Source: Lonicera japonica (taxonomy: Eukaryota > Streptophyta > Magnoliopsida > Dipsacales > Caprifoliaceae). From it: a stretch of DNA of 64,000 nucleotides. Below are positions 45,057-58,127 of the stretch, one piece after another (position 1 is the stretch's first letter; the number at the start of each line of letters is the position of its first letter). Made by a program: the position numbers and the translations under genes. The notes under the pieces were generated by a model that did not search any database, had not been told where the DNA came from, and saw nothing but the letters and a program-made list of their open reading frames with translations. The DNA lies in NCBI GenBank assembly GCA_021464415.1, contig CM038467.1:51255309-51319308 (forward strand), read 5' to 3'.

Positions 45057-46631
45057 CAGGGTTTAGGAAATGCCAACCAGGGGATCCCACAACCGCTTAC
45101 AATCAAAACCAATCCCGAAACATCTGGGATAGGATGGACCCAGGATAAGAAGAAACAACCATGGAAGCCTCGAGACCTTCCCAAGGAGACAATTTGTATG
45201 ACAGAAACCTCCCCCAAAACTTTCAGTTGGTCAGCAGAACCAGAATCATCGGAAGTCTCAGAGGGATCAGACCCAGCATCCCTTTGGATACAACAAATTA
45301 TCCGTTCAGGAAGAGTATATCAGCCACCATTGATGGATGTCGGGACACCACTTCCTCCTAAGGAAATAGGAGATGATCGAGTATTGGAACAGTTGAAGAA
45401 AACCCAGGCACACATCACCATTTGGGGCCTCCTGGTTGCCTCCAAACCTCATAGGACTGCTTTCATCAAACTCCTAGATGTCATATCACCAGACTCTACG
45501 CCCGAACAATTGCCAAACATGATTGGCTCACTTACAGTCCAAAGAAGTCTGTCATTCTCAAATAAAGACTTATCTCCATTAGGAAGGAAACACAGCCTGG
45601 CCCTTCATATCACTGTCCGAACTCGAGGAAAAATCTTGCCATAGGTTCTCATTGACAGCGGGTCGACTATAAATGTTTGTCCCCTAAAGACCGCCAAATG
45701 TCTGGGTATCTTAGATTCAGAGCTTTCTCCGTCAGCTGTGACCGTTAGAGCCTATGATAACACCAGGAGGGCCGTTCTAGGTTCCCTAAAGCTAGATCTC
45801 ATGGTTGGTCCCGAAAACTTTCCAACCGATTTCCAAATCATAGACATTCCCTCCAGTTTCAACCTCATGTTGGGAAGAGCATGGCTACGTGACATAGGAG
45901 CACTCCCCTCCTCCTTACACCCGAAGACCAAGATACCATTCGAAAGGAATATAATCACCATCCAAGGAGATCCTGAGAGGACCTTGGCAGATCTGGAATT
46001 ACCTGTTTTGGGCATCGGGAGCAAGAACATACAGCTGGGGGGCTTTTCTTATGAGCCTCAAGTACAAGCTCTCACCACCCAAAGAATCGAGTATCTTCCC
46101 CCTGATAATATCCCCGGTCTCAGCACCAAGATCATAAATATGCTGAGAATGATGAAATATTTACCTGGAGCCAGTCTGGGAATGGGACAGCTCGGATTAC
46201 TTAAGCCTTAGAACCAGTAACAACGAATAAAAGAGAAGGGTTGGGGTACCAACACACCGAAGAAGACGACAAAGAAAAAAGGGGTCAAGGGTATCAGTGT
46301 CAGAATTTTAGCTCTCTTAATGGTTTTTTTGTCAAAGAAGGAGAGGACTTCCCCTTTTGCGGTTTTCAGGAGCCTTGGAGAAACAGCAACGGAGATAACC
46401 TTCTAGGATGGGAAATCTTCTATGAAAAAGACCTCTATCTCAAGGAAAGCATTTTGCACAGCTTCTCTACCAAGTTGACGATCAGGCCGAAAGAAGAAAA
46501 TAAAGACAAAGAAGATGAAGGAAAAGAACTGATTGGAGATCTCTTTGACATCATGGCTCTAAGGGATGACGAGCCAATATACGACCCTATACACTTGATA
46601 CACGCTGATCCAGATTATCAGGAAAATGGGG
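45057..46631 (+). pseudogene. G-patch-like region and protease of element E, truncated
   Basis: Frames from 45198 to 45644 and 45646 to 46211 carry ..EQLKKTQAHITIWGLLVASKP.. and the protease with active-site D-S-G-S. They continue with ..VRAYDNTRRAVLGSLKLD.. and the I-D-I-P-S-S-F-N-L flap region. A TAG at 45643-45645 precedes the active site. A last frame (46241-46631) reaches ..IHADPDYQ and is then cut by the D LTR. Confidence 0.83.
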
Positions 46632-47873
46632 TGTGAACACCCTAATCCACGACTCTCGTGCGAATACTGGTTTTCTTTTATCATTTTACATTTAATCATG
46701 AGTCATCATGCATGAAGAAAGACTGATAGGAAAGACTCCGATTTTGGACGTGTTAGGAGTCTAAGATAACCTTTGTTGCCTCTTCGCTTACTAGAAAATT
46801 TGGTTTTTTCCGACTGTTCGTGCGCATTTTTTTATAAGCCAGCCGCACACACCAACCGTACGGCTACCTACCAACCGTACGGTTGGCACCTCCTAACCGC
46901 AGCCCCCGGTTGCACGCCCAACTGTACGGCTACCCGCCAGCCACACGGTTGGAACGCACCTGTCGCACGCACTAGCTGCACCCCATGTGGCTACCCCAGC
47001 GGTTGGCCTCTTTAGAGCGTTTTTTGGCGGAAATTTAGCTATAAATAGGACTCTTGGGATCCCATTTGGGATCATCAACACTAAATAGTGTTTTTAGTAA
47101 GTAGAAACTCTGCAAAATCATTAGAGAGTCATTTTAGAGAAATTCTGAGAGAGAAAGTTAGTGAGAGAAAGCTTTAGAGAGAGAAAGTTCTAGAGAGAGA
47201 ATGAAGCAAGCAAGGCGATCAAGGCGAGGTTGTTATTTCAGGCGCATCAGGTACGTCATTCTGCCACTCTACTAATTTCAATACTGCATGTGAATATCAG
47301 TTTTAATACAGAAAATTAGATAACTTGCAAGGAAGTTCATTGTTTTCTAAACCAGTCCATTCTAAGTTTTACAAGAAATCTAAAATCCGTTTTGACACGT
47401 TTTCAAAACAAACAAAAATACAGAAAACAGTTTCCAAATAAATGGAACTACGAGACTCTGATTTCATTCTACGACTGAATACGTAGGCGCTCGCAAAGCT
47501 CGAGTCTGATTTCAAAATATTGTTTTAAATTGAATTTATCCGGAAAGGACTATCCTGAAAACAATTCAAACTACTTGCAAGATATCTAAGATAGGAATTG
47601 AGTACATGATCCATTAAGAGACCGAAAGGGCGAATTGGGTGCCTAACACCTTCCCAATTCGTAACATAGTTCCCGAACCCTAGCAAAGTCAATTTTCAAA
47701 ATAAATCTCTGGTTTCAAACGTATAAAAGATAATTCATTTTTGAATCGTCCTTCGTACGATCTTTTGTTTGTTTTCTCGTAAAACAAACTGGCGACTCTA
47801 TAAGACATTTTTTTAAAGAAAACTGAGAACAAGGACTCTTCTCTCTCAGGTCGCGGGGGTTCGGATTCTCACA
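46632..47873 (+). repeat. 5' LTR of D1
   Basis: 1,242 bp, TGTGAACACC to TCTCACA. Clearly diverged from the right-hand D LTR, with multi-base differences within the first 200 bp. It contains the conserved hairpin CGAATTGGG/CCCAATTCG (47631-47661). Confidence 0.88.
46852..47047 (+). promoter_or_regulatory. LTR promoter of D1: CCAACCGTACGGTTGG palindrome region and TATA box
   Basis: A half-decayed copy (46852) and a perfect 16-bp palindrome CCAACCGTACGGTTGG (46871-46886) are followed by further related CAACTGTACGG and ACGGTTGG pieces. TATAAATA is at 47040-47047. The TGTCGCGCGACA motif of the other Tat-like LTRs is absent. Confidence 0.65.
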
Positions 47874-48898
47874 GTGGCGTCTACTGCTGGGAAAAGTCGA
47901 GAACTAAGCTCTTGCATAATGGATCATATATTTAATTCCTGTTATTTATTAGGTATAAGTCTTGTAAGCCTTATTTCTAGGATAACATAGAAGCGATCTT
48001 GGTCGATACCCGAATGCCTTTATTTGTTAATTATGTGAGGAAAGTCTTTCGCATAATTAAAATTGTGTAAAATACCATAACAAACCCTAAAGCATTGATC
48101 AATAATGAACCGCCAGATTGTTATTTTGCACGCACTCACGCCCTATCATGCATTTTCGCGAGTGTGAATTGACCCTATTAACCTCGGGACTAGAGTCGTG
48201 ACTAGGCGTGGACTTGCGGGTCTGCACTAGACGAAAGCACCTGGGACCACTCTCCTTGGCCAAGTACTTACCAAGGTATATAGAGTGATGAGAACACTCA
48301 CGTACCCGGGATGTATATCAAAAGGTCCTTACACGTACCTGCGCTCTTGAGGTATATCGTAAGACCTGCCAAATAGGAGGGAGCCTTAAACCTTACCTTC
48401 TTCAGCCACACTTGCATATAGGGGAGTCAGCTTAGAACACAAGATTTTGTGCATTATTTTAATGACCAACAGTCGTGAGAATCTAGTGAGCGGAAGCCCT
48501 GATTCCATGAACAAAGCAACTCATGAGGAGAGAACTTCCCATATTTTCAAATGATTTTTCGAAAAACTCTTTTCAAAATGATTTCCCAAGACTATAGACG
48601 ATCAGGGAACCCATGGAATTCTATTCCTACCCTACCACTATATGGGGCTCTTAAGTTGTCGCCGTTGGTCTGTTTTTGATCTCACCTAAAGAAAACTTCT
48701 TGTGTGTTTTTTTTTGTCCCGATCGATGTATTTCTGGATAAAGTCTGGCGAGTTCTAAATGATATATTGTTGTTATTTTCCGGGAATATGCGCGACCGAA
48801 TTTGTCCTTTTTTTCGGCATCAGATATTCCTCCTGGCCTCTGTGTGGGCTGGAAGAGATAGCACCGGGAGACTTATCAGACCAGATTCCTCTGAAAAC
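47874..48898 (+). other. Leader of D1 with degenerate primer site
   Basis: TGGCGTCTACTGCTGGGA (47875-47892) resembles the tRNA-Arg site with several differences. The conserved leader hairpin GAGTG-ATGAGAA-CACTC is at 48283-48299. Confidence 0.6.
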
Positions 48899-50420
48899 AT
48901 GGACCAGAATACCCCGAGCCAGAATGTGAACAGCCAATCGAACAATGTAACGGATCCGCCGCCCGGACCTTTTTACCCAAACCCGGGGATGCCTAAGAAT
49001 AATACCATTGGGGGTCAGCCGCTACATCACTCCCCGTCTTTGAATACTGATCCAAACCTGGCTAGTACAAGTGGAAACATGAATGTTCCGTTACCAAACC
49101 CCGAAGATAAGTATCGGATGTTGATGAATTTGAACCAAAGCATGGCCATGTTATTAAGTGACAATAAAAAAACTCGTGCCAAGCTGGACGAATTGGCTAA
49201 AGGGTGCATGACAGAACCGCCAAGAGAAACTCCGGGTATTCCACCACCACTATCGCCACTCTCAGTTCATACCGAAGTACCACCGCCGTTGAACAGTTGA
49301 ACCAACCCAAACCCATCCATGATCCGGTCGGCAATTGGTTACAACAGGACCTGACCAATCAAGCCCCTCCACAGATGCAACCGATCCATGAACCTTATCA
49401 CGATCCGTATTATGATCCAATAAGAAGGCCCACGAGTATCCAAAGGGAGGGCCCCTCACCAATGGAAACTTACCGGGGGGATAAAGACATGTTTGAGCTT
49501 AAGGAACAATTGAAAGCACTTACCCAAAAAGTAGCTGAAAGTTCGAATGATTTAACCCAGATGCAAAGCTACAACTTATACCCTGAGGCTCATTATCCAG
49601 TGGGCTTTAAGATGCCTTCCATTCCAAAGTTTACAGGAACTACACCACCAGAGCTCCATATGAAATCCTATGTCCGTTCAATGAGAATTTATGATATCGG
49701 TGAGGCTGAATTAGCCAATTCCTTTCATCTCACTTTGGCAGGACCAGCCCAGAGTTGGTTTTTGAACCTTGAAAAACACCGTGTCAGATCATGGTCCGCC
49801 ATCGTCCAAGAGTTTGTGTCGCAATACAAGACTAACGAGGAGCTTAAAGTTACAAGGAAACATCTGGAGATGGCTAAGCAAAAGGAGAACGAGAGTATTA
49901 GTGAGTTTGTTACAAGATGGAGGGAATTGGCTGCCTAAATGGTGGGGTGCCTAGATGAAGAGGAACAACTCGGAATGATCGTGAAGAACTTGAAACCAGA
50001 CATTCGGGCTCAAATGGGACACTAATGCTTTAGTAGGTTCAAAGCCCAACTCCACGTTGGCAACGAAATTGAGGAGGAATTAGCCAAGCAGGCTGAAATC
50101 AAGAAGTCCGCCTCACAATACAAGAAGACTTCTACGTCAGCCATCAATCAAGTCACATCTTCTGGGTCCTATGGTTGGGGATATTCCAACAACCCCTTTG
50201 GTCAAAACTCTGTGAAAAACATTGGGGATTATCCTACATTAGGATATCGTAACAACAACAACAATAATCCCAGGACATTTGATCAGAATCGCTCACGAGA
50301 TAGACACTTTTCACAATTACTAGGACCATTGGGAAAGGTTTTCGAACAATTTAAAGAAGCTGGGATTATGTATCCCATGAATCCGAGGCCATTACCACAA
50401 TAGATACCACCTCATTGGAA
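48899..50420 (+). pseudogene. gag: Gag of D1
   Basis: ATG 48899 starts an Asn/Pro-rich N-terminus. The frame shifts near 49290, and the capsid domain continues in 49204-49938 (..FKMPSIPKFTGTTPPELHM.., ..FVTRWRELAA). TAA at 49936-49938 and TAA near 50023 interrupt it. The order is that of Tat gag, with moderate identity to A, B and E. Confidence 0.82.
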
Positions 50421-50421
50421 C

Positions 50422-52474
50422 ATGAATGAGCATTGCGAATACCACCAAGGTTTTGGACACACCACCGACAGTTGTATGGCTCTGCGACATGCTATCCAAA
50501 ACCTAATTGATAGCAAAAGGATTCCTGACCCGTCAGGCCCAAATGTCGCAACGAATCCCCTTCCCAATCACCGAATCAATGCTATCGAGGAGGATTCAGA
50601 TTTACCAGATCCTGTACTCTTGATTAAACCCGCCATAAATACAGAAAATGTTGAAGTATGGAAATTTAGCTGTCTAAAGCCTTCGCCCACAGTCATTCAA
50701 TACACTCCCCCAAAGTCCCAGAAATCCGTCGAAGAGATCAAAGATGAAACATTATTAGGGTTATGTGTTGATGAAACGTGCACCATGCAGTCACAAGAGA
50801 TAGTTAGCCCAAAAGTTATGGGCTGGATGAAACAAATGCAGTTTATACCAGGTCTTGGGCTCGGTACACAGAATCAAGGGATCGCCCACTTTCCACAGTT
50901 TAAAGGCAACACGAGGCGACAGGGGCTCGGATATAGCCAAGGAAAAACAATAAAAAAAAACACCCATCCAAGAAAGTATTCCTCACAGATAAACATGATC
51001 ACCTTCGACTGGAGCACAGTCTCGCAAATCGACGAAAGGTCGCCTCCAACTCCAGTTAAAATACCTGAAGGGGCAAGTGATCCGGTCGCGACATGGGTCC
51101 AACAGTTGACCCGTTCTGGAAGAGTGTACCAGCCGCCGAATACCAAGCAACCTACTGATGCCACTCCTCCCAATGAGCCAGCAAAAGATCCGGAAGAAGG
51201 GCGTGTTGTTGAACAGTTAAAGAAAACACAAGCCCAAATTTCAATCTGGGGACTTTTGGTGGCATCCAAGCCACATCGTATGGCACTAATGAAAATGTTA
51301 GATGAATCGGTTGTTCCTCTTGAAGCCACCCCGAATGAGTTAACAGCAATGATCGCTTCAATGGGGGTGCAAAAATAAGTTCTTGGGTTTTTTGATGAAG
51401 ATCTATCACCACTCGGTCGGGATCATAACCAAGCTCTGCATATCACCCTTGTCGCTTGTGGGATGTCTATACCGTATGTGCTTGTGGATAACGGTTCTAC
51501 GATTAACGTGTGCCCTTTAAAAACTGTTGTTCGTTTAGGTATTGATTTAACTACCATGGAAGAATCACCAATCACGGTTCGAGCATACGACAATACTAAG
51601 CGAGAGGTATTGGGTTCCGTCATGCTGGGTATGCAGATAGGACCGGCTACATTTACCACTGAATTTCAAGTCATCGATATTTCGTCAAGCTTTAATTTGT
51701 TATTGAGACGAGTTTGGTTGCATGAGGTTGGCGCACTACCTTCTTCCCTTCATCATAAAATGAAAATACCCTTCAATGGGGATATCATTGTCATTAAGGG
51801 AGATCCTGAAAGAGCAATAGTGCCAAAAAACTCACCAGTATTGGGAATAGGAAGCCAAAATGTCCAACTCGGGGGATTTTCGTATGAGCCAAAGGCGCAA
51901 AATCTTACCACGCAGACCGTGAATTATCTGCCCCTCGATGATATGTCGACCATGAATACACAAGTGATAAAGATGATGAGGAAAATGGAATTTTTACCGG
52001 GGATTGGTTTGGGAAAATATCAGGCCGGCATTGCACAAATGATCGAACCATACCAACAACCGAGTCCTCTTGCCGGGTTGGGATATATCGGAGAAAGTCA
52101 GCCGAATGAAAAGTGTCGTATCCGCCGATAATTCATTAAATGGATGGTTTATAAAAGAGGGTGAAGACTTTCCTTACTGCGGATTTCAGGAACCATGGGT
52201 AAATGAAGAGGGGAAAAGACGACCGGGGTTAGAAATTTTCTTTGAAGAGGACTTGTATATCAGTGAAGGATTTACTCACACCTTCTCATCTCGGTTGAAG
52301 ATTACCCGGCCACCTGTCGAGCCACTAGAAGAGGAAGATATGCTGGGTAATATGTTTGAGGTAATGGCAATTGAGGAAGATTACCTCGGGGATTCTGTGC
52401 ACCTTATACGCCCTATCGAGGGAAAGGAGAAAAGCAGAGAGAGAGGAATATTGATAGAAATGTACGAAATTTAG
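50422..52474 (+). pseudogene. Zinc knuckle, G-patch-like region and protease of D1
   Basis: C-E-Y-H....H....C zinc knuckle (about 50434-50480), then ..GWMKQMQFIPGLGLGTQNQG.. (G-patch-like) and ..EQLKKTQAQISIWGLLVASKPH... TAA lies at 51376-51378. The protease has D-N-G-S-T-I-N-V (about 51487). A frameshift near 52100 precedes ..NGWFIKEGEDFPYCGFQEPW... It is homologous to D2 54204-56041. Confidence 0.83.
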
Positions 52475-52479
52475 AATGT

Positions 52480-53850
52480 ATGTTATCTGTGCAAAGTGAT
52501 GTTTCTATCAATAAAATTGCCAATCTTTTCCCTTACTTTGATTCTTGTGATGTTGAAATTATGAATGAGAATTTGAATGATGAGCAAAGAATACAACCTA
52601 CTGAAGGAGAAACGGTCACAATAAATTTGGGAACAACCGATGATAAAAAAGAAATAAAAATTGGGGCCGAGTTAAGCCATGATGAGAAAACAGACTTAGA
52701 AAATTTGTTGAAAGAGTTTGTTAACATTTTTTCTTGGTCATATGCTGATATGCCGGGTTTAGATGCCAACATTGTGATGCACGAAATACACACTAAACCC
52801 GAATGTAAACATGTCAAGCAAAAGTTAAGAAAACTAGTACCTGAGTGGTCGCTCAAGGTAAAGGAAGAAGTCACAAAACAATTGGATGTCTGATTCATAC
52901 GGGTTGTTGAATACCCTACTTGGTTGGCCAACATAGTGCCAGTGCCAAAAGCCAATGGCAAAGTACGAGTTTTTGTCGATTATCGCAATTTAAATGCTGC
53001 ATGTCCAAAAGATGATTTTCCACTGCCAAACATTGATCTCATTGTCGACAACACTGCAAATCATGCTTTAAAATCCTTCGTCGATGGATTTGCCGGGTAT
53101 AATCAAATCAAAATGCATCCTAATCATCCGGAAAGGACGGCCTTTATCACACCATGGGGTACTTATTGTTACACCGTCATGCCATTCGGGTTGAAAAATG
53201 CAGGGGCCGCATATCAGCGAGCCGCAATTACTCTGTTTCATGATATGATTCATAAGGAAGTAGAAGTGTATGTCGACGACATGATCATCAAATTCTTAGA
53301 ACGGGAAAGCCATGTGGAAACTTTTCGTATCTCCTTTGAGAGACTTATGCAATTCCAAATGCGCTTGAATCCTCATAAATGTGTATTCGGGGTCACCAAA
53401 GGCAAGATGCTGGGGTATATAGTCAGCAGAAAGGGAATTGAGGTTGATCCAGCAAAGGTTAAGGCTATTCAAGAAATGCCAGTCCCTAAAACTGAAAAGG
53501 AAATTCGGGGTTTCCTCGGGAGATTATAGTTCATCAGCAGATTTATTTCACAATTGACTCAAACATGTGAACCAATTTTTAAGTTACTCCAAAGGAACTC
53601 GGATAGGCAATGGAATGTGCAATGCCAGGAAGCGTTCGATAAGATCAAACAATATTTGTCTAATCCGCCAGTCTTAGCACCTCCCCAAGTGGGCATTCCG
53701 TTGATACTATACATGTCAGTCAATGACTCCTCAGTTGGAGCAATGTTAGCACAGCATTTGTTGAAAACAAGAACTGAACAGGCAATATACTACCTCAGCA
53801 AAAAGCTTTCTCCGGGAGAACAAAATTATACAACTTTAATTTCGAAACGG
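52480..53850 (+). pseudogene. pol: Reverse transcriptase of D1
   Basis: RT frames 52480-52893 and 52924-53529 contain the fingers (..PECKHVKQKLRKL..), palm (..MPFGLKNAGAAYQR..) and Y-V-D-D. TGA (52891-52893) replaces a GGA in D2. TAG at 53527-53529 replaces CAG. The thumb is complete here, in contrast to D2. Confidence 0.87.
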
Positions 53851-54181
53851 GAATGGAATCGGGATCCTATTAATTTCGCCAGATCAGACACATGCACCTA
53901 TGTCTTTTCGATTGGAATTTCCCTGTACTAACAATATCGCGGAATACGAAGCTTGTATTGTCGGGTTAGAAATTGCTTTGCAGAAAGGGGTTCGAAAAAT
54001 TCAAGTGTTTGGAGACTCCGCTCTCATTATTCATCAGATTTTGAAAAAAATGGAAGATCAAAGAGGAAAAACTTGTGCCCTTTTTAGCCTAACTCGAAGA
54101 AACTTCTGAGAAATTTGACTGTATTGAATTCTTCTACATCCCAAGAACACAGAATAATTTTGCTGATGCCTTAGCTACCCT
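53851..54181 (+). pseudogene. Scrambled RNase H remnant of D1 ending at the D1/D2 junction
   Basis: After ..SPGEQNYTT, about 330 bp present in D2 are missing. The frame re-enters second-RNase H sequence (..AEYEACIVGLEIALQKG..) and then ends at about 54181. The following bases belong to a gag/protease linker, marking a nonhomologous join. Confidence 0.75.
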
Positions 54182-54203
54182 AGGTTGGCTGATTAAACCC
54201 TCC

Positions 54204-56041
54204 ATGGATACAGAAAATTTTGAAGTGCTGAAATTTAGCCATCCAAAACTTTCGCCCACAGTCATCCAATACACTCCCCTAAAGCCCCAAAGATCTGCCG
54301 AAGAAATCGAAGATGAAACATTATCGGGGTTATGCATTGATGAAACGCGCACCACACGGACACGAGAGATAATTAGCCCAAAAGTTATGGGCTGGATGAA
54401 ACAAATGCAGTTTATGCCGGGTCTTGGGCTAGGTAAACAGAATCAAGGGATCGCCCACTATCCACAGTTTAAAGGCAACCCGAGGCGACAGGGGCTCGGA
54501 TATAGCAGAGGAAAAACAATAAAAAAGGACACCCATCCAAAGTATTCCTCACAGATAAACATGATCGCCTTCGACTGGAACATAGTCTCGCAAGTTGATG
54601 AAAGGTCGCCTCCAACTCCCGTCGAAATACCTGAAGGGACAAGTGATCCGGTCGCGACATGGGTCCAACAATTGACCTGTTCTGGGAGGGTGTACCAACC
54701 GCCGAATACCAAGCAACCTATTGATGTCGCTCCTCCCAAGGAACCTGCAAAAGACCCGGAAGAAGGGCGTGTTATTGAACAGTTGAAGAAAACACAAGCC
54801 CAAATTTCAATCTGGGGACTCCTGGTAGCGTCCAAGCCACATCGTATGGCACTAATGAAAATGTTAGATGAATCGGTTGTTCCTCTTGAAGCCACCCCGA
54901 ATGAGTTAACAGCAATGATCGCTTCAATGGGGGTACAAAAACAAGTCCTTGGGTTTTCTGATGAAGATCTATCACCACTTGGTCGGGGTCATAACCAAGC
55001 TCTGCACATTACCGTTGTGGCCTGTGGGATGTCTATACCGTATGTTCTTGTGGATAACGGTTCTACAATCAACGTGTGCCCTTTAAAAACCGCTGTTCGA
55101 TTGGGCATTGATTTAACTACCATGGAAGAATCACCGGTCACGGTCCGAGCGTACGATAATACCAAACGAGAGGTATTGGGTTCCGTCATGCTGGGTAAGC
55201 AGATAGGACCGGCTACGTTTACCACTGAATTTCAAGTCATCGATATTCCGTCAAGCTTTAATTTGTTATTGGGACGAGTATGGTTGCATGAGGTTGGCGC
55301 ACTGCCTTCTTCCCTTCATCAAAAAATGAAAATACCCTTCAATGGGGATATCATTGTCATTAAGGGAGATCCTGAAAGAGCAATAGTGCCGAAAAACTCA
55401 CCAGTATTGGGAATCAGAAGCCGAGATGTCCAACTCGGGGGATTTTCGTATGAGCCAAAGGTGCAAAACCTTATCACGCAGACCGTGAACTATCTGCCCC
55501 CGATGATATGTCGACCATGAATACGCAAGTGATAAAAATGATGAGGAAAATGGAATTTTTATCGGGGATTGGTTTGGGAAAATATCAGGCCGGCATTGCA
55601 CAAATGATCGAACCATACCAACAACCGAGTCCTCTTGCCGGGTTGGGATATATCGGAGATGTCAGCCGAATGAAAAGTGTCGTATCCGCCGATAATTCGT
55701 TAAATGGATGGTTTATAAAAGAGGGTGAAGACTTTCCTTACTGCGGATTTCAGGAACCATGGGTAAATGAAGAGGGGAAAAGACGACCGGGGTTAGAAAT
55801 TTTCTTTGAAGAGGACTTGTATATCAGTGAAGGATTTACTCACACGTTCTCATCTCGGTTGAAGATTACCAGGCCACCTGTCGAGCCTCTAGACGAGGAA
55901 GATATGCTGGGTAATATGTTTGAGGTAATGGCAATTGAGGAAGATTACCTCGGGGACCCTGTGCATCTTATTCGCCGCATCGAAGGAAAGGAGAAAAAGC
56001 AGAGAGAGAGAGGAATATTGATAGAAATGTACGAAATTTAG
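54204..56041 (+). pseudogene. Protease region of D2, mostly open
   Basis: A 438-codon frame (54204-55520) runs from the gag/protease linker through the G-patch-like motif to the protease (D-N-G-S, ..IDIPSSFNLLLGRVW..). A single-base loss near 55500 shifts it to the 55508-56041 frame (..NGWFIKEGEDFPYCGF..). It is closely similar to D1 but with fewer stops. Confidence 0.83.
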
Positions 56042-56046
56042 AATTT

Positions 56047-57908
56047 ATGTTATCTGTGCAAAGTGATGTTTCTATCAATAAAATTGCCTATCTTTTCCCT
56101 TACTTTGATTCTTGTGATGTTGAAATTATGAATGATGAGCAACGAATCCAACCTATTGAAGGAGACACGGTCACGATAAATTTGGGGACAACCGATGATA
56201 AAAAAGAAATAAAAATTGGGGCCGAATTAAGCCATGATGAGAAAACAGACTTAGAAAATTTGTTGAAAGAGTTTGTTAATGTTTTCGCTTGGTCATATGC
56301 TGACATGCCGGGTTTAGATGCCAACATTGTGATGCACGAAATACACACTAAACCCGAATGTAAACCTGTCAAACAAAAGTTAAGAAAACTAATACCTGAG
56401 TGGTCGCTCAAGGTAAAGGAAGAAGTCACAAAACAATTGGATGTCGGATTCATACGGGTTGTTGAATACCCTACTTGGTTGGCCAACATAGTGCCAGTGC
56501 CAAAAGCCAATGGCAAAGTACGGGTTTGTGTCGATTATCGCAATTTAAATGCCGTGTGTCCAAAAGATGATTTTCCACTGCCAAACATTGATCTCATTGT
56601 CGACAACACTGCAAATCATGCTTTAAAATCATTCGTCGATGGATTTGCCGGATATAATCAAATCAAAATGCATCCTGATCATCAGGAAAAGACGGCCTTT
56701 ATCACACCATGGGGTACTTATTGTTACACCGTCATGCCATTTGCGTTGAAAAATGCCGGGGCCACATATCAGCGAGCCGCAACTACTCTGTTTCATGATA
56801 TGATTCATAAGGAAGTAGAAGTATATGTCGATGACATGATCATCAAATCCTTAGACCGGGAAAGCCATGTGAAAACTCTTCGTATTCGGGGTCACAAAGG
56901 CAAGATACTGGGGTATATAGTCAGTAGAAAGGGAGTTGAGGTTGATCCGGCAAAGGTTAAGGCTATCCAAGAAATGCCAGTCCCAAAATCTGAAAAGGAA
57001 ATTCGGGGTTTCCTCGGGAGATTACAGTTCATCAGCAGATTTATTTCACAATTGACCCGAACATGTGAGCGAATTTTTAAGTTACTCCAAAAGAACTCGG
57101 ATAGGCAATGGAATGAGCAATGCCAGGAAGCGTTCGATAAGATCAAGCAATATTTGTCTAATCCGCCAGTCTTAGCACCTCCCCAAGCGGGCATTCCGTT
57201 GATATTATACTTGTCAGTCAATGACTCATCGAATGGGGCAATGTTAGCACAGCATTTGTTGAAAACAGGAACTGAACAAGCAATATACTATCTCAGCAAA
57301 AAGCTCTCTCCGGGGGAACAAAATTACACACCGTTAGAGAAATCATGTGCTTCATTGGTTTGGGCTACCCAGAAATTGCGGCATTATATGTTGGTTTTCT
57401 CCGTGATCTTAATCTCTCGTCTAGATCCCTTGCGGTACTTGTTCGAAATGCCAATGTTGACTAATCGAATGGCTAAATGGGTATTCCTGCTCTCAGAGTT
57501 CGACATTTCTTATGTCACTCAAAAGGCTGTCAAAGGGAAAGTCATAGCGGATCACTTAGCGGGCAATCCAATCATTGATACTGAGCTACAAGACTTTGAA
57601 TTTCCCGATGAAACTATCATGGAGATTACAGAAGATGATGAATGGAAGATGTACTTTGATGGGGCTTGTAATCAAAATGGGAATGGAATTGGGATCCTGT
57701 TAATTTCGCCAGATCAGACACATGCACCTATGTCTTTTCGATTGGAATTTCCCTATACTAACAATATCGCGGAATACGAAGCTTGTATTGTCGGGTTAGA
57801 AATCACTTTGCAGAAAGGGGTCCGCAAAATTCAGGTGTTTGGAGACTCCGCTCTCATTATCCATCAGATTTTGAAAAAATGGAAAATCAAAGAGGAAAAA
57901 CTTGTGCT
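56047..57908 (+). pseudogene. pol: RT, RNase H and second RNase H of D2, open but with in-frame deletion
   Basis: ATG 56047 opens a 650-codon frame. RT is at about residues 90-330 with Y-V-D-D at 260-263, RNase H/connection at 380-500, and a second RNase H with D538, E578 and D600. Relative to D1, 57 bp (19 residues) just after Y-V-D-D are deleted in frame. The M-P-F-G-L motif reads M-P-F-A-L. At about 57909 the pol sequence ends and the frame runs on into antisense PMD sequence to 57999, giving an artificial C-terminus. RT activity is doubtful. Confidence 0.85.
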
Positions 57909-58127
57909 CTGGGGTCAGTGTCATCTCCCCCCAACTCTAGTGGAATGTGTGCGTCGTATTCCACCATCTCTCCCCCAACACCGTCGGCAGGCTCACTGAC
58001 CTCTGGAACTCTCCACCTGGTAGCACCTCGATGAACGTCCCAAATGGGGTCGCGCTCTCACCAACGGCGGTAGCTGGTCTCGGAGCTCAGGGGCAGCACG
58101 CGTGATGCCGCGGCAACGCCCAATCCT
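57909..58127 (-). pseudogene. PMD gene fragment of D2 (exon 2 equivalent)
   Basis: Read on the - strand, an acceptor TGTAACAG precedes 58127. The sequence reaches the PMD signature T-H-T-F-H and G-E-M-T, matching B's exon 2. It has TAG in place of the Trp codon after T-H-T-F-H, and other stops and a frameshift. It is truncated at the junction with pol. Confidence 0.72.

Larger units (their letters stand above)
40595..46631 (+). mobile_element. Element E: Tat/Ogre-like retrotransposon, 5' part only
   Basis: It contains a complete 5' LTR, tRNA-Arg-type primer site, leader, gag and protease region. It ends at about 46631 where family-D LTR sequence starts. The downstream RT, integrase, antisense genes and 3' LTR are absent. 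Its left target site would be GCAGG (40590-40594). The right copy is lost. Confidence 0.9.
46632..54181 (+). mobile_element. Element D1: 5' part of a second Tat-like family
   Basis: It starts with LTR TGTGAACACC (46632-47873), leader, gag, protease, RT and a scrap of the second RNase H. It ends at about 54181, where gag/protease sequence of another copy (D2) begins. The left flank is E's protease. No matching 5-bp duplication is seen across 46627-46631 (TGGGG) and 62504-62508 (CAACA). So the left LTR and the right LTR at 61192-62503 do not appear to bound one insertion. Confidence 0.75.
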
